Shown here: piece after piece, positions 48,690 to 58,339 of the stretch
How the letters are laid out: every line of letters begins with the position of its first letter
How positions within the stretch are numbered: the first letter of the stretch is position 1
Assembly: GCA_000827205.1 (NCBI GenBank)
Contig: KN832566.1
Coordinates: forward strand, 913,565 to 977,564
DNA from: Plicaturopsis crispa FD-325 SS-3
Taxonomy: Eukaryota; Basidiomycota; Agaricomycetes; Amylocorticiales; Amylocorticiaceae
Length of the DNA stretch: 64,000 nt
Direction of reading: 5' to 3'
The notes under the pieces: model-generated
Told to the model about the DNA's origin: nothing
Databases searched by the model: none
Seen by the model: the letters and a program-made list of their open reading frames with translations, nothing else
Program-made: the position numbers and the translations under genes

Positions 48690-49560
48690 AGCTTATTCGT
48701 TCGTCGACGTCCCCGTCTTGGTGCAGTCTCTTCGCCTCTACTGTCTCACCTAGGTTCTGACTGGCCGACGATGTCTTCCAGCGGCATGACCGTTCACCGG
48801 CTATCATGACCGTTCACCGGCTATCATGACTGTTCACCGACTATCATGACCGTTCACCGGCTACGGTCGCGCGGATCCATGCCCGCGTTGTCGAATTTCG
48901 GTCGATGTCTGTCAAATCTCCGTCGACTAGCTGTCGATGTTTTTTTGCTAGAATGACTGTTTACCGCGGATCCATCTATGCCTGACAAAGAAGGCCGCTG
49001 GTCTGAAATGTCGCTCGGGGAGTATTTGGCTCCGCGGTACGTGGTATGTACTGTCGTTTTTTTTCTCTGTTCCTTACTTTGTAGCTCCAATTCTAATACG
49101 TCTAGCGTTAGCGGGCACGCGCACCGTCGGATATGCCTTGTCTCTTGAGAACGTCTGTGCAGCGCCGATGTCCACATGTCTCGAGAACGCGTCGTGGGAC
49201 GGATACGAACAAGCCGCAAGCAAGACATCGACATCTACACGGGCATACTAGTCGATCGCGGTGTCCGTCCCGCGAGATGCGTGAGTTTTTCGGACCAAGC
49301 GGATCGACGAGTCGTCAGCTCCTGCTGCTGTTCTCATGGCCAATCGATTCCATTAACGCCATCGATGCTTGGCGAATGAGCAAAGGTACGAGGTCCTGTT
49401 TGCGTTGTTTTCCCTGCTGTAGCGCTCACGACATCCACAGCTCATGCTCACGACTGTTCTATGTAACGCCGCTCACGACTATTCTCCCCGCTCGTTTCGT
49501 CTTCTACCGCGCGGCTCTCATCCCCGCTCCCTCGCTCCCTCGCGCAGCCTTGATAGCGCC
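48690..49560 (+). repeat. Dispersed repeat R, copy R2
   Basis: Same block order as R1: TCGTTCGTCGACGT (48697), AAAGAAGGCCGCTGGTCTGA, AGCTCCAATTCTAATACG, GTCGGATATGCC, GTCTGTGCAGCGCCGATGTC (49153), CCATCGATGCT and a 3' part with CTCCCCGCTCG. It is interrupted near its 5' end by a 20-bp tandem repeat (48785-48864). Confidence 0.75.
48785..48864. repeat. 20-bp tandem repeat, four copies, inside R2
   Basis: Four contiguous copies of CATGACCGTTCACCGGCTAT, one with two changes. R1 has no such array at the matching place. Confidence 0.9.
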
Positions 49561-50272
49561 GCCCGCAAGAATGTATCCCGTGTCCCGATGGTGGGCGAGT
49601 CTGCTAGACCGACCGATAACATGTCGTATGTCGCATGCCGCGAGTCGCTTTGGGTGAGATCCTTCGACTGGGTGGTGGGTGGTGTACCCGCCTACGACTG
49701 TATCCGCGTCACCGCCTTCGACTGGGTGGTGTACCCGCCTTCGACTGGGTTTATCCGCAGGCCGTAGTACCAGAAGGACACCATGCACCGGAGCACGTTG
49801 TGGTTGTAGGTAGTACCTGGCCTGCGCATCTGTACCTCATGCTGCGCGCTCTGGAACCGCGCGCTCGAACGGGAGCGGAGGGTGGAGGGCGGTGGGGATG
49901 TAGCTTAGGCTGATCGTGTACATATTACCATGATATCAATCCATATGTCGTTCAAGTACAGACTCGGAGACTTGATCTTGTCCAGCGCGCCACAGCGCTC
50001 GCGCCACCCGTCCACCCGTCTACCACCACGCCTCGCAAACTTACCAGACGCGCCCCGAAGTACTCGCGCAATCCAACGCAGCAAACAGTGAGTATATTCA
50101 CATCCATTATCAGCGTCGTCGTCGTGACCCCATACAATATACACACGCCCCTCGCCCACCCACACCTACCCAAATCGCCTACACACGCCCTTCGCCCGCC
50201 TACCCACTCCCCTACTCATCCCCGACCCTCCGCAACATGTAGGGGCTAGTTAACCCAGCATGTGGGGCTCAG
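49561..50272. other. Gap between R2 and POM34-like gene
   Basis: Contains a short repeat (TTCGACTGGGTGGTG, three degenerate copies, 49665-49750) and GC-rich DNA. No gene recognised. Confidence 0.4.
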
Positions 50273-51801
50273 TTACTCATCATCCGAATCCCCCGCCAAC
50301 TGCGTCAGTATGCTCTCGTTGAGCGCGCCTGTGAGTGGGGGTGGGGGTTAGTACATCACGGTAAACGCGGGATGGCAGGAGACGGGAGGGGACGGCAGGA
50401 GACGGGAAAAGGGAAAGCGGGAAGGCGCAGGAGGGAGGGGAGAGGGGAGAGGACAGGAAACGCAGGAGAAACACAGTAAGAACGCAGTAAAAACGCAGGA
50501 GAAATGCGCAGGAGAGGGGAGGGAGGGGACGCGTGGAAAAAGAAAAGGGGAAAGTGGGAGGAAATAGGACGAGCGAGCGAGGGAGAGGGAGGGGAAAAGG
50601 GAACCGCGCGGGTTCAGTACAGCACGGAGACGCGTAGAAATCGCGCCAAAGACACAAACGTGCAAAAGGCCAAAACGCCAAAATGCGCAAACCACGAAAG
50701 ACGCCCAGACGCGAAAACACAGAACGCGCGTCCGGCCGACGAGGACGCGAAAGGCGCCAAATCGCGAAACCACGCAAACGAAATCGCCAAAACGCTCAAA
50801 CTCGCAGAAGCCACAAAACCACAGCCCGAAAGAAAAAGAACGCAGAGAAAAAACAGCACGCACGTCCAACAGAAGACGCGTGTTTCCCCCCGCTCATGGG
50901 GAGGAGGAGAAACGCGTATATCGCGTAAAGAAAAAAACACGAAAGAAACACGAAAGACAAGACAAATCACGCACGTCCAACAGAACTCGCATGTTTCCCC
51001 CTATACGCTGCCAGCGGGGACGACAGCATCGGCGCCAGCGACGTCGACGAGTGCATCGAGGACCGCGATGATGACAGGACGGGCGACGGTGTTGGTGGCA
51101 AGCTTAACGACAACGACGTGTTGAACGGGGAGCTCAACGAGGTATTGAATGGGGAGGAAGAGGAGAAGGGGGAGACGGCGGGGTAGTTGAGCGTGCGGGA
51201 GGGGGTGGATACGGGGGAGGATGCGTAAGAGGATGAGGAGAATGAGCGTTGGGGGCTGTTCTGCCGTCGCCAACGCACGTGTAAGCAAGGTGAGCGGCAT
51301 ATACGCGTAGACGATGCACGGGGGGACGTACATTTGGAGACAGCGCGCCGAGGCGGCGTTTTGGCGCAGGTGATGTTGGATTGGCAGCGTGTGAGGGGGA
51401 GGGGGAGGGGAGCGGTGGGTGGGGTGTGCGCGGGAACTTTATGGCGTAGAGCGATTGGAGGATGTTCGCTGTTAGTAGGCCGAGGAGTATCGATTCTACC
51501 CTCCCCCACGCGACGTCAATCAACAAACACGCTTCCCACTTCACCACGACGCGCGAAAGGACGCACCGGCAGCACAAACACCCCACCACCACTTTCCCCA
51601 TCCCTCTCCCTCCCCATTTCCATCCGAGTTGCGAATCACGGCGACGACGCTGGTATAAGGCGAGGGCAGGGGAGAGAGGTGCGCGAGGACGGCGAGGGCG
51701 AGGAGGCCGAGGGCGCTGTTGCGTAGCCGCAGGACGGCTTCGGCGCGGTGTGGCTTGATGAGGTCGGAGATCGTGTGGGTGCGCGGGGATGCGGGCACCA
51801 T
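50273..51801 (-). CDS. POM34: POM34-like nuclear pore membrane protein
   Basis: Four exons, 51567-51801, 51332-51495, 50975-51260 and 50273-50328, total 741 bases (246 residues plus stop), all GT..AG and in phase. Exon 1 (MVPASPRTHTISDLIKPHRA) has a hydrophobic stretch (ALGLLALAVLAHL), exon 2 a second one (SILLGLLTANILQSLYAIKF) followed by PRTP. Exon 3 is Ser/Pro-rich with SPVSTPSRTLNYPAVSPF and SPLAAYRGKHASSVGR, and exon 4 ends ALNESILTQLAGDSDDE. Two membrane segments, a Ser-rich tail and the PSRTLNY...YRGKH...SVGRAL pattern suit fungal Pom34, which anchors the nuclear pore with Pom152 and Ndc1. The third intron is unusually long (646 bases) and contains a copy of the preceding exon end. Confidence 0.72.
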
Positions 51802-52459
51802 TTTGGGGGTTAGCAGGGGTGGGGGAGGTGGGGAAAAAGGGTGAGTGGGGTTGAAAGAGGTTGTCGCGTTGGAGAGAGGAAGGAAGTGGTGGCTGAGTTG
51901 GGACTCCGTTCAGGGGCTGGGGCTGGATTTGGGACCGCGACGCGTGACGCGTACGCCTCCTCGTCGAGGACAGACAACAGCATCTCGATGGTATGGTACA
52001 GTACACAGAACAGCTCGTCAAAGGATACGCAGCCCCGTGAACATCGGGGTCCCACAGGTGCACGGCCCAGCTACTTCATTCGTGATCAGATTCACTGTCG
52101 ATAGCAGGCCGGACATCAGCATAACCCTTTCGACAACGACGTACCAGCAGGACATCCCTACGCGCCTCCACTCGCTGGGCGGTCAAACTTTGCTTGCGGC
52201 GGGGGCGTCGCAGGACACGCAGCCTTCCGAGCCCGTGAGGTCCTGATCTTCGGCGTTCGCTCCTCGGACGCAGAGGCGGGAGTACGCGTCGTACATGTCG
52301 TCGTGCTCTGAGCGGCCGCGGTTCCCGATGGCCAGTCACGGCCAGGCCTCTCCTGTGCTCTCCTGCCGCTTGATTGGCGCTGGGACGGATGGCTCATGCA
52401 CGTCGAGCTTAGCCCATGTCTCTGTCGAGGATCTTGCCCCGCCTCTCGCAGTCGCTCCG

Positions 52460-52820
52460 CTTTTACGCGCGCTCCTCCGTGGTCCCTTCCGCGTACTCCT
52501 CCGTAGTCCATTGCCCGCGCTCCTCCGCACTCCCTTGGGTGCACCCCTCCGTGGTGCCTTGAATACGTGCGTCACGAAGTCTCTGGATGCACCCCTCCGT
52601 GGTCATTTTCCGCGCTCCTCTGCAGTTATTGTGCGCGCTTCTCCGTAGCTCTTGGGTGCACCCTTCCGTGGTCCTTGGGCGCTCTCACCCGTAGGTTTTG
52701 GGCGCATCCATCGCTGTCCATCGCGCAGTCCTTGCACGCACTCCTCTGTAGTACCTCGCGCGCGCTCCTCCGTAGTCCCTTGCGCCGCGCTCCTCCGCAG
52801 TCCCTTGCTCTTCCTCCCAA
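52460..52820. repeat. Degenerate minisatellite, CGCTCCTCCGTAGTCC units
   Basis: More than ten diverged copies of a unit of about 24-30 bases containing GCGCTCCTCCGTAGTCCCTT; on the minus strand it reads as DYGGAR-like repeats. Confidence 0.75.
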
Positions 52821-53101
52821 GACACATCTTGCGCTCCGCCGTCGACACCCTCACACTCTTGCTGGGCCCGGTAGTCGAGCTCTCTGACGCGCGGCAGTGT
52901 ACAACGCTCTGTCGCACTGGTAGAGGACGCTCTATGTCCACAGGCATTGCGTGGCCGGTAGCGGGCGGCCACCGTTCATCATTCAGCCACCGCTCATCCT
53001 CGTCATTTCGCTTTGTGGAGACCCTGTCAGTCAGCTTCGTGGGGACCGTGGATAGATCAATGCGTGGTGGGCGGTATGTAGATCACGCAGCGTGGTGTGT
53101 G

Positions 53102-53175
53102 CTTCGTCGCCACTCTCGGCCATCTTCGTCGCCACTCTCGGCCATCTTCGTCGCCACTCTCGACCATCTTCGTTG
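53102..53175. repeat. 22-bp tandem repeat, three copies
   Basis: CTTCGTCGCCACTCTCGGCC plus two bases, three contiguous copies with one change, then a truncated fourth. Confidence 0.85.
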
Positions 53176-53469
53176 GCAGTCTTGACATCTCGATCCACTT
53201 CGTGCGTGCTCTATCGCCGTCCGTGCGTGCTCTATCACCGTTCGTGCGCGGCGGAGGCGTGCCCGGGATCTCCTTCGTTGCTGTGCGGGGCGGTGGTATC
53301 GACCTTGCCTTCGAGCTGCCTCAACTTTGCTTCGAGTTGCCTCGACGGACGCGTCTGTCCTTACGTCGGCGGATGCGTCTGTCCCTGGAGAAACGGGGTG
53401 CAGACACGGAGAGGCAGGGTGGGGACACGGAGAGATGGGGTGTGGCCACGGACGACGAGGCGATCCTGG

Positions 53470-53625
53470 CTATTCTCGCTCGCGATTCTGGGTATGCCCG
53501 CGCACGCTTCGTGGTATTTGCGCTCGCGATTTTGGGTATCCCCTCGCTCGCGATTTTGGGTATCTCCTCGCTCGCGATTCGTAGTATCCCCAATGCGGTT
53601 CTGGGTATCTCCGCTCGCGGTTCGT
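53470..53625. repeat. Degenerate tandem repeat with CGCTCGCGATTTTGGGTATC
   Basis: Five or six diverged units of about 24-30 bases centred on the given core. Same style of array as its neighbours but different sequence. Confidence 0.75.
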
Positions 53626-54644
53626 GCTGCCCAAGCCCGCGAGGAAGACCGTTGCACTCATTTTCATCATCATCCTTTTTCTTCAAGTCGCGCTCATTCT
53701 TCTTCTTCAAGTCGCACTCATTCGTCTTCTTCAAGCCAGACTCTTTCTACCTCAAGCCGAACTCCTTCTACGTCTTCGAGCCCTACACCTTCTGCAAGAT
53801 CTCGCATCGCACGGACGCGCGAAGCAGCAGCACCAACGAGGAACGGGGCATCAACGACAGAGCAGCGACGACGGGGAAGGAGGCTCGCAACGGCGCTCCT
53901 TACCTTGTGCACGCGCAGATACCTCGCGATGCATATAAAACACGAGGGCATTCTTTATGACACGCTCGCCAGTCCGTCGTTCCAGGTTTCTTCCAGTGCC
54001 TAAGCAGCGTTGGCACGCCAGAATGACCTCAAAAGTCAAATATCGACCCCCGTTTTCCCACTTCATTACAGAACGCCATAGCGAACCTCGCTGCGCCTGG
54101 AGCTGTATTTAACGCCTCTGCGCCTGGAGCTGTATCAAATGCCTCTGCGCCCGGAGCTGTATCAAAGGTGATATGCTGCAGGCCCCTCAAAGGCGATATT
54201 GCCGCAGACCCCTCGAAGGCGATATGCTGCAGACCCCTCGTGTATACGCGCCCAAGACGAAGTGCATACGCGTCCAGGACGAACGCAGTCTCTGTCCAAT
54301 CCACATTTACATTGCGGCCAGCAAATGCGACCTGGAAGTCATACAGCCGCTGCTCACGCTCTGCGGATCTGCAGACCGCGGACAGTGCCTCGGGGTGCAC
54401 CGCCGACAGCGCCTCCGCTCGAGCACTGCACCGCGGAATCGCAAGTGTAACGTGCCGTGGGCGGGGCTCACGCGCGACGAGCTCACGTACCTGCAGACCG
54501 CCGACAACTGACGCCGCTCCCAGAATCGCAAGCTTAACGGGGCTGTGTCGCAAGCTTAACGGGGTTCACGCGCGAGGCCGTGCTGATGCGTGCGGCGGAG
54601 GGGGGCGTGCATCGACGGCTCCGTCTGCGCAGTACGTCCCACCC

Positions 54645-57626
54645 CATCAGGAAAAATCAAAAATCCTAATCTCCTCTAACACTTAGCTAATTTGCACAAA
54701 CCTATATAATTTAGAGGACTTTGGCTAATAAGAGAACAATTAGGCATTTTTAGCACAGACACTGCAAATTTAGCATCACTTTTAGCTCTTGTTTAGAAGG
54801 CTTAGACCTACTTATGTGCAATTTACATGTACTTATTGTGCACACCCCCAATTTAGTTGATAATGTGCCATCTCAATTATAGAGCTTAAACATATTTAGG
54901 ACAGATACTGTACCATTACGACCTTAACTTCAGGCCGATTTCTTGTGACACAGGTCACGGTTAGCTTCATGGCTTCAAGACGGTGAGGGACCTGTGACGA
55001 AGCTATAAAATAGCTTCATTTTTGACCAAATATAGTAATATGTCGCGCGATTTTGCAACCAAAACGTCACAAATTCACTTCACTGACCGAAATTTTGCGT
55101 GACTGTCACGCAAAATAGCTTCAATTCAAGCGGTGCGGGGACGTGTGACGAAGTTATGGTCGTAATGGTACAGTACCACAAGATTAACCAAGTTTTAGGT
55201 TCTGAATTAGAGGTCCTAGACCTAATTGTATGTCCTTAGGATGTACACACATAATCTATGCACCAATTTGCATGGTGAATTGGGGAGTTCAGTACTAATT
55301 ATGAACATCTAGCACTGAGACTGAAATTTTGGGTGCATTTTGTGGACTGAGATAGTGTGGTTTGGCTTGATTGCATGTCTTTGGCTCTAGAGCTCGTACC
55401 AAAGATTCTTTCGGATGGCATTGTGCAAAAAATGCAATGTTTATGCTATTTCGACTACCTATGTATGTACAAAGGGGCCGGTCCCAAAATGCAGCGCAGC
55501 AGCATCCACTTTGATGAGCTGGCTGATGCATTGGCACGGTGCTGGGCATTGGCAGAGCGCATATGTGTAGGGCATTAGCGCCCGGGGAGCAAGTCTAACT
55601 GTCTAAGTACTAGAATCTTCCCCGTGGGAATTTAGAACTCAACGCGCCGAAAGTGAAGTTTCGAGTCCTTTCCGTCTTATTCTTTGTCGACGACGACGAC
55701 CTTTGCGTCGACCCTCACGCCCACCTCCTCCATGGGCACAAGCACGATATGCCATCGCTTCCACACGCCTCCTCGCCCTGGCCGACGTTTGCACCCAGGC
55801 CCACCTCATCGCGCATGCCAACGTGGCGTTGACGTGCACACCCGCCTCCGCGATTGGCTTCATGCCCACCCCCGCGCGATCGCACCTACCACGACGCTGC
55901 CGCCCGCTCCCGCTCCGCACGCCAGAAGCGGCCAGCTTAGCGCGCACCCCCTGCGTCAAGACCGGCTGCAGCACCACGCGGACACGAGGGTAGGATCGCG
56001 AAGATTAGCGGGAGGGTGAGGGCGAGGGCAGGTGCGCCGGTAACAGAACACGATGGGGCTACACGCCCCGTCGTTTCGTTTCGCGCTCAGGTGTCGGATT
56101 CGCCAGGTGCGTGCGCAGACAGCAGCACTCGTCCAGCAGCAACTAACGGCACGTCCGTGTACTGGCACCCGCGCTCACGCCAGAGCTCTGTCGGCCCGCC
56201 CGTGCTACCCAAGACACCCACCACCGCAAACAGCCCGGCCTCGATATCCCCGCTTGACGCGTCGCGGCGGCAGCGCTCGACGCCGCTCGGAAACCCTGCA
56301 CCCTCGAGCTGGACAACAAAACACCCCATGCCACCTTCGCAGAGAAAGAGTGGTGCTGGCAGCCACCACGGTCGCGCACTGTGATTCCGAGGTGAGTTCC
56401 CGCCCCTGCTACGCACGCGCAGTCTGCTGACATGTCTCTGCAGTCCGCGAACCCTAGCTCGTTTGGCCGGACACGCGGTCGCTCGCGCGCGCCGTCGAGC
56501 CCCACTTCTCCTCGCTTGTACGCCGCGCAGCCAAGCCTCGCTTCGATATCGTCGCCGAACCTCGTGGGCTCGCGGCCGCATTTGCGCACGCAGTTGCTGG
56601 GCTATTACAGGTTGCCGCAGGACGACCGCGACGGCTCACGCATCATGTCGCTGCCGCCCGATTTCGACCTCGACAACCCGATGTACAACATCGCTCAAAG
56701 TTCTCTACACCGCAACGCACCCAGCCTGCACCACCCAGCGCGCACCGAGGGACAACCAGCGCATGTCGTTCTCGAGCGCGCCCGCTACGCGGATACCCCA
56801 GTACACCCATGGCCTCGCGCCGCACTTCATTCATCTGCCAGCACTCAGCGCACCTGTGCGTCGACGCACGCGCGTCCACGTCACACACTTGCGGCAGCGG
56901 CAGATTCCGCATTCGCGACGTCGCTGTGTATCTACCCGCTCAAGCATCTCCGCCGGCTTCGTGCATGCCTATTTCGGCATGGCACTCTCATGGCGGCACC
57001 GTTCTGTGCATCCGCGCTCAGACAGGACGTTGTGACTGAAGACAAGGTACGCCCGCGCGCTATTTTCTCAAAGTTCAATTTCTTACTAACTTCGCTTGTT
57101 CATGCTGACGTAGTCTCTATCCGTGGCCATGGTATTGTATCTGTCTGTCACCTTGTCAATATCTAATGCTGACCCTATTGCTTCTACACTGTCTCTATAT
57201 GACTTTTCCTTCCCTGCCAGTTATCTAGATTAGGATGATTACACTTGTAGCATAGCCTATGTAATGGTGTTTTGCAGAGAACAAATATACTTTGATTTTC
57301 CTTCCTGCTTGTGGCTTGAGTACCATGTGCCCGATATTCTTGCTTGATACACACTATCCACTCAATAACTTGAGCCTAAGTGCACCCAGACCTGGATAAT
57401 TTGGTGTCAAAATGAGATGGTAAATCTATCCTAATCAGCTCTACCTAAGGCTCTAAACATATGCCTAAAAACTTGTCTAAAATAGTCCTAATCTCAGTCT
57501 AATTTTGTGCTAATAAGAGGGGGGGGCTAGCTTAGAACCTCTAAATCTAATCTTATGCTAAAATTTCCTAATTCCTGATATTTAGGCCTAAATAACTCTG
57601 ATTAGGATTTCAGGTTTTTCCTGATG
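54645..57626. mobile_element. Roughly 3-kb element with terminal inverted repeats and GC-rich cargo
   Basis: The left end CATCAGGAAAAATC...AAATCCTAATC (54645-54671) recurs inverted at 57600-57626 with three internal differences. Both flanks inside (54670-55560 and 57090-57600) are A+T-rich and full of TTAG/CTAA words, like subterminal repeats of DNA transposons. The interior (about 55640-57050) is GC-rich with coding-like pieces on the plus strand (VSDSPGACADSSTRPAATNG, LGYYRLPQDDRDGSRIMSLP) but no transposase. A clear target-site duplication is not seen. Best read as a non-autonomous element carrying captured host DNA. Confidence 0.55.
54908..55173. mobile_element. 266-bp MITE with TA target duplication
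   Basis: Ends are CTGTACCATTACGACCTTAA (left) and the inverted CTGTACCATTACGACCATAA (right): 23 of 24 bases match. TA flanks both sides (54906-54907 and 55174-55175), the signature of Tc1/mariner-type insertion. Internal short inverted repeats (GACGAAGCTATA, TTTTGCGTGACTGTCACGCA) suggest a folded structure. It has no coding capacity and is nested in the 3-kb element. Confidence 0.8.
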
Positions 57627-58339
57627 CCGTTACCATTTTTGATAGATACCAACCACCCAACACGCATGCGCAGGATGGATATATGTGCGCCGACATTGCA
57701 GAAAGCATTTCTCATATTCACTCACGGATGGACAAGCGCTCGAAGACCGGTCCGACGACGGGCTGTCGTACATCCTGCGCATAACGTGTACAAGGGCGTC
57801 GATACGATCATCTAACGAAGACAAAGCTATCATCTACCGAGGACATGATCATCTACCGAGGACGAGGCGATCCCGTCGTGCGCCCGCCGCTCTCTCTAGC
57901 AGTGGAAGCGGCTCTCCCCAGAAACGGTCGACGCCGCTCTCTCCAGCAAAGAGTCGCCGCTCTCTCCAGCACCGAGCCGCCGCAGCATTTTTCTTCCAGA
58001 ACGGCGGACGTGCTGGACCTAGGCGCGCGCTTGTTGGACGCAGGCTAGGGTGTGACGGCGCGGGCTGGGGCCTGTTCGACGCGCGCGGTGATGGCCTGTT
58101 CGACACTCGGAGATGGCCTGTTCGACGGTGGGCTGCTCGACAAGGGCTGAGGCGTGACTGAACGGCGCTTAAGGACGGGGAGAGCCTGAAACATTATGAG
58201 CAGACCACCTCATTCCTGCCTGGGCCTGCGTTTGTGGACTGCCTGGGTTTTTGGACTGCCCGGGTCTGTGGACTGCCTACGTTTTCGGACCAAGCTCGTC
58301 AGTTTCCGAACGACATATACAGTATTATTCTTTCCGAAC
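57627..58339. other. Gap with short direct repeats
   Basis: Contains CGCCGCTCTCTCCAGCA-type units (57930-57985), GATGGCCTGTTCGAC twice (58090-58125), GTCTGTGGACTGCC-type units (58225-58275) and a doubled TTTCCGAACGACATATA (58303 and 58331) just before the foldback element. No gene. Confidence 0.45.

Larger units (their letters stand above)
51802..54644. other. Minisatellite-dense region
   Basis: No convincing gene. A minus frame at 51810-52055 (FDELFCVLYHTIEMLLSVLD) just upstream of POM34 looks protein-like but is unrecognised. Long plus-strand frames at 53092-54003 and 53097-53960 overlap in two frames and arise from repeat units without stops. Near 54290-54350 a short stretch reads HIYIAASKCDLEVIQPLL, faintly ankyrin-like. 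Confidence 0.4.

Noticed and set aside
50504-51124. 206-codon plus-strand frame rich in Lys/Arg/Asn
   Set aside because: It is antisense to the third intron and exon of the POM34-like gene and reflects purine-rich low-complexity DNA.
53092-54003. Two overlapping plus-strand frames of about 300 codons
   Set aside because: Both are open in different frames across tandem repeats without stops; the translations are simple periodic sequences.
54070-54350. Ankyrin-like repeat protein fragment
   Set aside because: Only one stretch (IYIAASKCDLEVIQPLL) resembles an ankyrin helix; the preceding units are short direct repeats (GCGCCTGGAGCTGTATC, AAGGCGATATGCTGCAG) without the ankyrin pattern.
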